Shown here: piece after piece, positions 63,064-64,000 of the stretch
Numbering within the stretch: position 1 is the first letter of the stretch
How the letters are laid out: every line of letters begins with the position of its first letter
Source: Janibacter endophyticus
GTDB taxonomy: Bacteria > Actinomycetota > Actinomycetes > Actinomycetales > Dermatophilaceae
Direction: 5' to 3'
Length of the DNA: 64,000 bases
NCBI RefSeq assembly: GCF_016888335.1
Contig: NZ_JAFEJG010000004.1
Location: 1,550,001 to 1,614,000, forward strand
Notes under the pieces: generated by a model
Seen by the model: only the letters and a program-made list of their open reading frames with translations
Databases searched by the model: none
Told to the model about the DNA's origin: nothing
Translations under genes and position numbers: made by a program

Positions 63064-63257
63064 GGCGGCACCAGACCTCCCGGGTCCCTCGACCCGACCC
63101 GGGGAAGCGGGCGGCGGCCGTACCCATCTGGGTGCGGCCGCTGTCGCGTCCCCGGGCGCTTCCCCCCGCTCTGCCGCCGCGTAGAGGGGATCTGCGCGCC
63201 GCGTCGAAGATCGACACGCCGGGGTCTTGCGTGCCTTGTGGTGCCCGTGTTCAAATA

Positions 63258-63273
63258 GCACTACATCTAGTGG
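63258..63273. promoter_or_regulatory. NrdR box 1
   Basis: GCACTACATCTAGTGG matches the ACACWATATATWGTGT consensus at 12 of 16 positions by eye and is itself near-palindromic (ACTA...TAGT). Confidence 0.75.
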
Positions 63274-63289
63274 TTACACGGTTGTCATT

Positions 63290-63305
63290 CGCCCACATGT
63301 AGTAC
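63290..63305. promoter_or_regulatory. NrdR box 2
   Basis: CGCCCACATGTAGTAC is a weaker match, but its TAGT half lies 32 bases (three DNA turns) from the same half of box 1, the usual NrdR pair spacing. Confidence 0.6.
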
Positions 63306-63451
63306 ACAGGGCGGAGACGGTTTTCCACCGCAGAGCCACGGATGTCCACAACAGACACGCCCCGATCCCCAGCTCCGTCCACAGGAGACCCGGGGTGAGA
63401 GCGGTGCGTCCTGCCCGCACGAGCTGTCCGAGGACCGAGAGGAGACCGGCC

Positions 63452-63946
63452 ATGCACTGCCCCTTCTGCCGGCACACCGACTCCCGCGTCATCGACTCGC
63501 GCACCGCCGACGACGGGTCCTCGATCCGTCGTCGCCGCCAGTGCCCCGAGTGCAACCGCCGCTTCACCACGCTCGAGAGCGCCAGCCTCTCGGTCGCGAA
63601 GCGCTCGGGCGCATCGGAGCCCTTCAGCCGGGCGAAGGTCCTCGTCGGGGTCCGCAAGGCCTGCCAGGGCCGCCCGGTCACCGAGGACGACCTCGCGCTG
63701 CTCGCGCAGCGCGTCGAGGAGTCCGTCCGGGCCCAGGGCAGCGCCGAGATCGACGCCCACGAGATCGGGATGGCCATCCTCGGGCCGCTCCGTGAGCTCG
63801 ACGAGGTCGCCTACCTCCGGTTCGCGAGCGTCTACCAGGGCTTCGAGTCCCTCGAGGACTTCGAGGCCGCGATCGGCGTCCTGCGCACCGAGCGGGACGC
63901 CCGCGAAAGCACCGACAGCGCCGGCACCCCGGCGCTCACCCCCTAG
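63452..63946 (+). CDS. nrdR: Transcriptional repressor NrdR
   Basis: NrdR is the Zn-finger/ATP-cone repressor of ribonucleotide reductase genes. The 164-residue protein starts [20 protein letters not shown], the first Cys pair (C-x2-C), with the second in CPECNRRF (about 31). The ATP-cone spans about 48-138 ([31 protein letters not shown]). The ATG at 63452 follows AGAGGAGA. The gene lies in its usual place beside lexA. Paired NrdR boxes upstream suggest autorepression, as for nrdR-nrdJ in Streptomyces. Confidence 0.97.
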   Translation: MHCPFCRHTDSRVIDSRTADDGSSIRRRRQCPECNRRFTTLESASLSVAKRSGASEPFSRAKVLVGVRKACQGRPVTEDDLALLAQRVEESVRAQGSAEIDAHEIGMAILGPLRELDEVAYLRFASVYQGFESLEDFEAAIGVLRTERDARESTDSAGTPALTP

Positions 63947-63950
63947 GCCC

Positions 63951-63987
63951 CCGGGTACCGACACGCGAGCGGGCTGTCGGTACCCGG
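63951..63987 (+). terminator. Hairpin behind nrdR
   Basis: A perfect 13-bp stem CCGGGTACCGACA / TGTCGGTACCCGG with an 11-base loop, five bases after the nrdR stop. If it terminates well, the next gene (outside the window) would need its own promoter. Confidence 0.8.
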
Positions 63988-64000
63988 TGAGACGTTGGGA

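Larger units (their letters stand above)
63064..63451. other. 388-bp gap: nested hairpin, NrdR boxes and nrdR leader
   Basis: No gene is seen. Left part: a nested structure at 63102-63167 (outer stem GGGGAAGCG / CGCTTCCCC; inner stem GCGGCCG-ACCCA / TGGGT-CGGCCGC at 63114-63141), which may end the LysM transcript. Middle: two NrdR-like boxes (63258-63273 and 63290-63305). This stretch (63240-63350) has clearly more A and T than its surroundings, as a promoter region would. The right part is the leader of nrdR, with AGAGGAGA before its start. Confidence 0.7.

Overview
The window is 64 kb of very GC-rich DNA with the gene content and gene order of an actinomycete (Actinomycetota). Diagnostic blocks are rimP-nusA-ylxR-infB, the radical SAM / DUF2344 / rne / rplU / rpmA / obg / proB / proA / nadD / rsfS run, leuS beside comEA-comEC, and lexA / LysM / nrdR. 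GTG starts are common, and codon third positions are almost always G or C. An Intrasporangiaceae-like (Janibacter-type) bacterium is my guess from overall feel, not something I can prove. Most genes are housekeeping. The least explained material is in short repeats and intergenic DNA.

Layout. 1-9.6 kb: part of an aerobic (late cobalt insertion) cobalamin pathway. cobH (cut by the window edge) and cobG run left. A cobalamin riboswitch then precedes cobN and a fused bluB-cobT, and cobQ-cobF converge on them. 9.6-12.1 kb: a histidine phosphatase, an aminoglycoside-kinase-like protein and a ferritin-like lipoprotein. 12.1-17.2 kb: rimP, nusA, ylxR, infB. 17.2-20.4 kb: an inserted module with a Dyp peroxidase, a PCu(A)C copper chaperone, a membrane protein and a DUF4190 protein. 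20.5-26.1 kb: rbfA, truB, ribF, rodA and an acyl-CoA synthetase. 26.1-33.4 kb: a B12-type radical SAM protein and its usual DUF2344 partner, separated by an FAD/Fe-S oxidoreductase and a class III aminotransferase. 33.5-45.0 kb: rne, rplU, rpmA, obg, proB, pdxY, proA, nadD, rsfS, a gpgP-like phosphatase and tRNA-Ala(GGC). 45.05-46.34 kb: an IS481-type element inserted exactly behind the tRNA, with a 16-bp direct repeat and a frameshifted transposase. 46.4-50.4 kb: a FetB-type permease, a YgjV-like fusion, an aldehyde dehydrogenase, a short YhhN protein and DUF2505. 50.5-57.5 kb: leuS, degV and the convergent comEA-comEC. 57.6-64 kb: a LysR regulator, a three-gene envelope operon, a sirtuin, lexA, an SOS-controlled LysM protein and nrdR with paired NrdR boxes.

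How the genes connect. CobG, CobF, CobN and BluB together point to oxygen-dependent B12 synthesis with in-house lower-ligand (DMB) production and activation. Likely consumers include the B12-type radical SAM protein here and possibly a class II ribonucleotide reductase beyond nrdR. The translation genes (rimP, nusA, infB, rbfA, truB, rplU, rpmA, obg, rsfS, leuS) form the ribosome biogenesis core. proB and proA give proline; nadD gives NAD.

Most striking pattern. The octamer CGAAGGGG (or its complement CCCCTTCG) occurs about fifty times by my hand count, roughly one per 1.2 kb, about equally on both strands. It lies inside genes (sometimes forcing the rare Leu codon CTT), as inverted pairs that make the stems of terminators, at the ends of a palindromic intergenic repeat, and in a variable arm of the B12 riboswitch. 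This resembles the genomic behaviour of DNA uptake sequences in Neisseria and Pasteurellaceae. Its real role is unknown to me.
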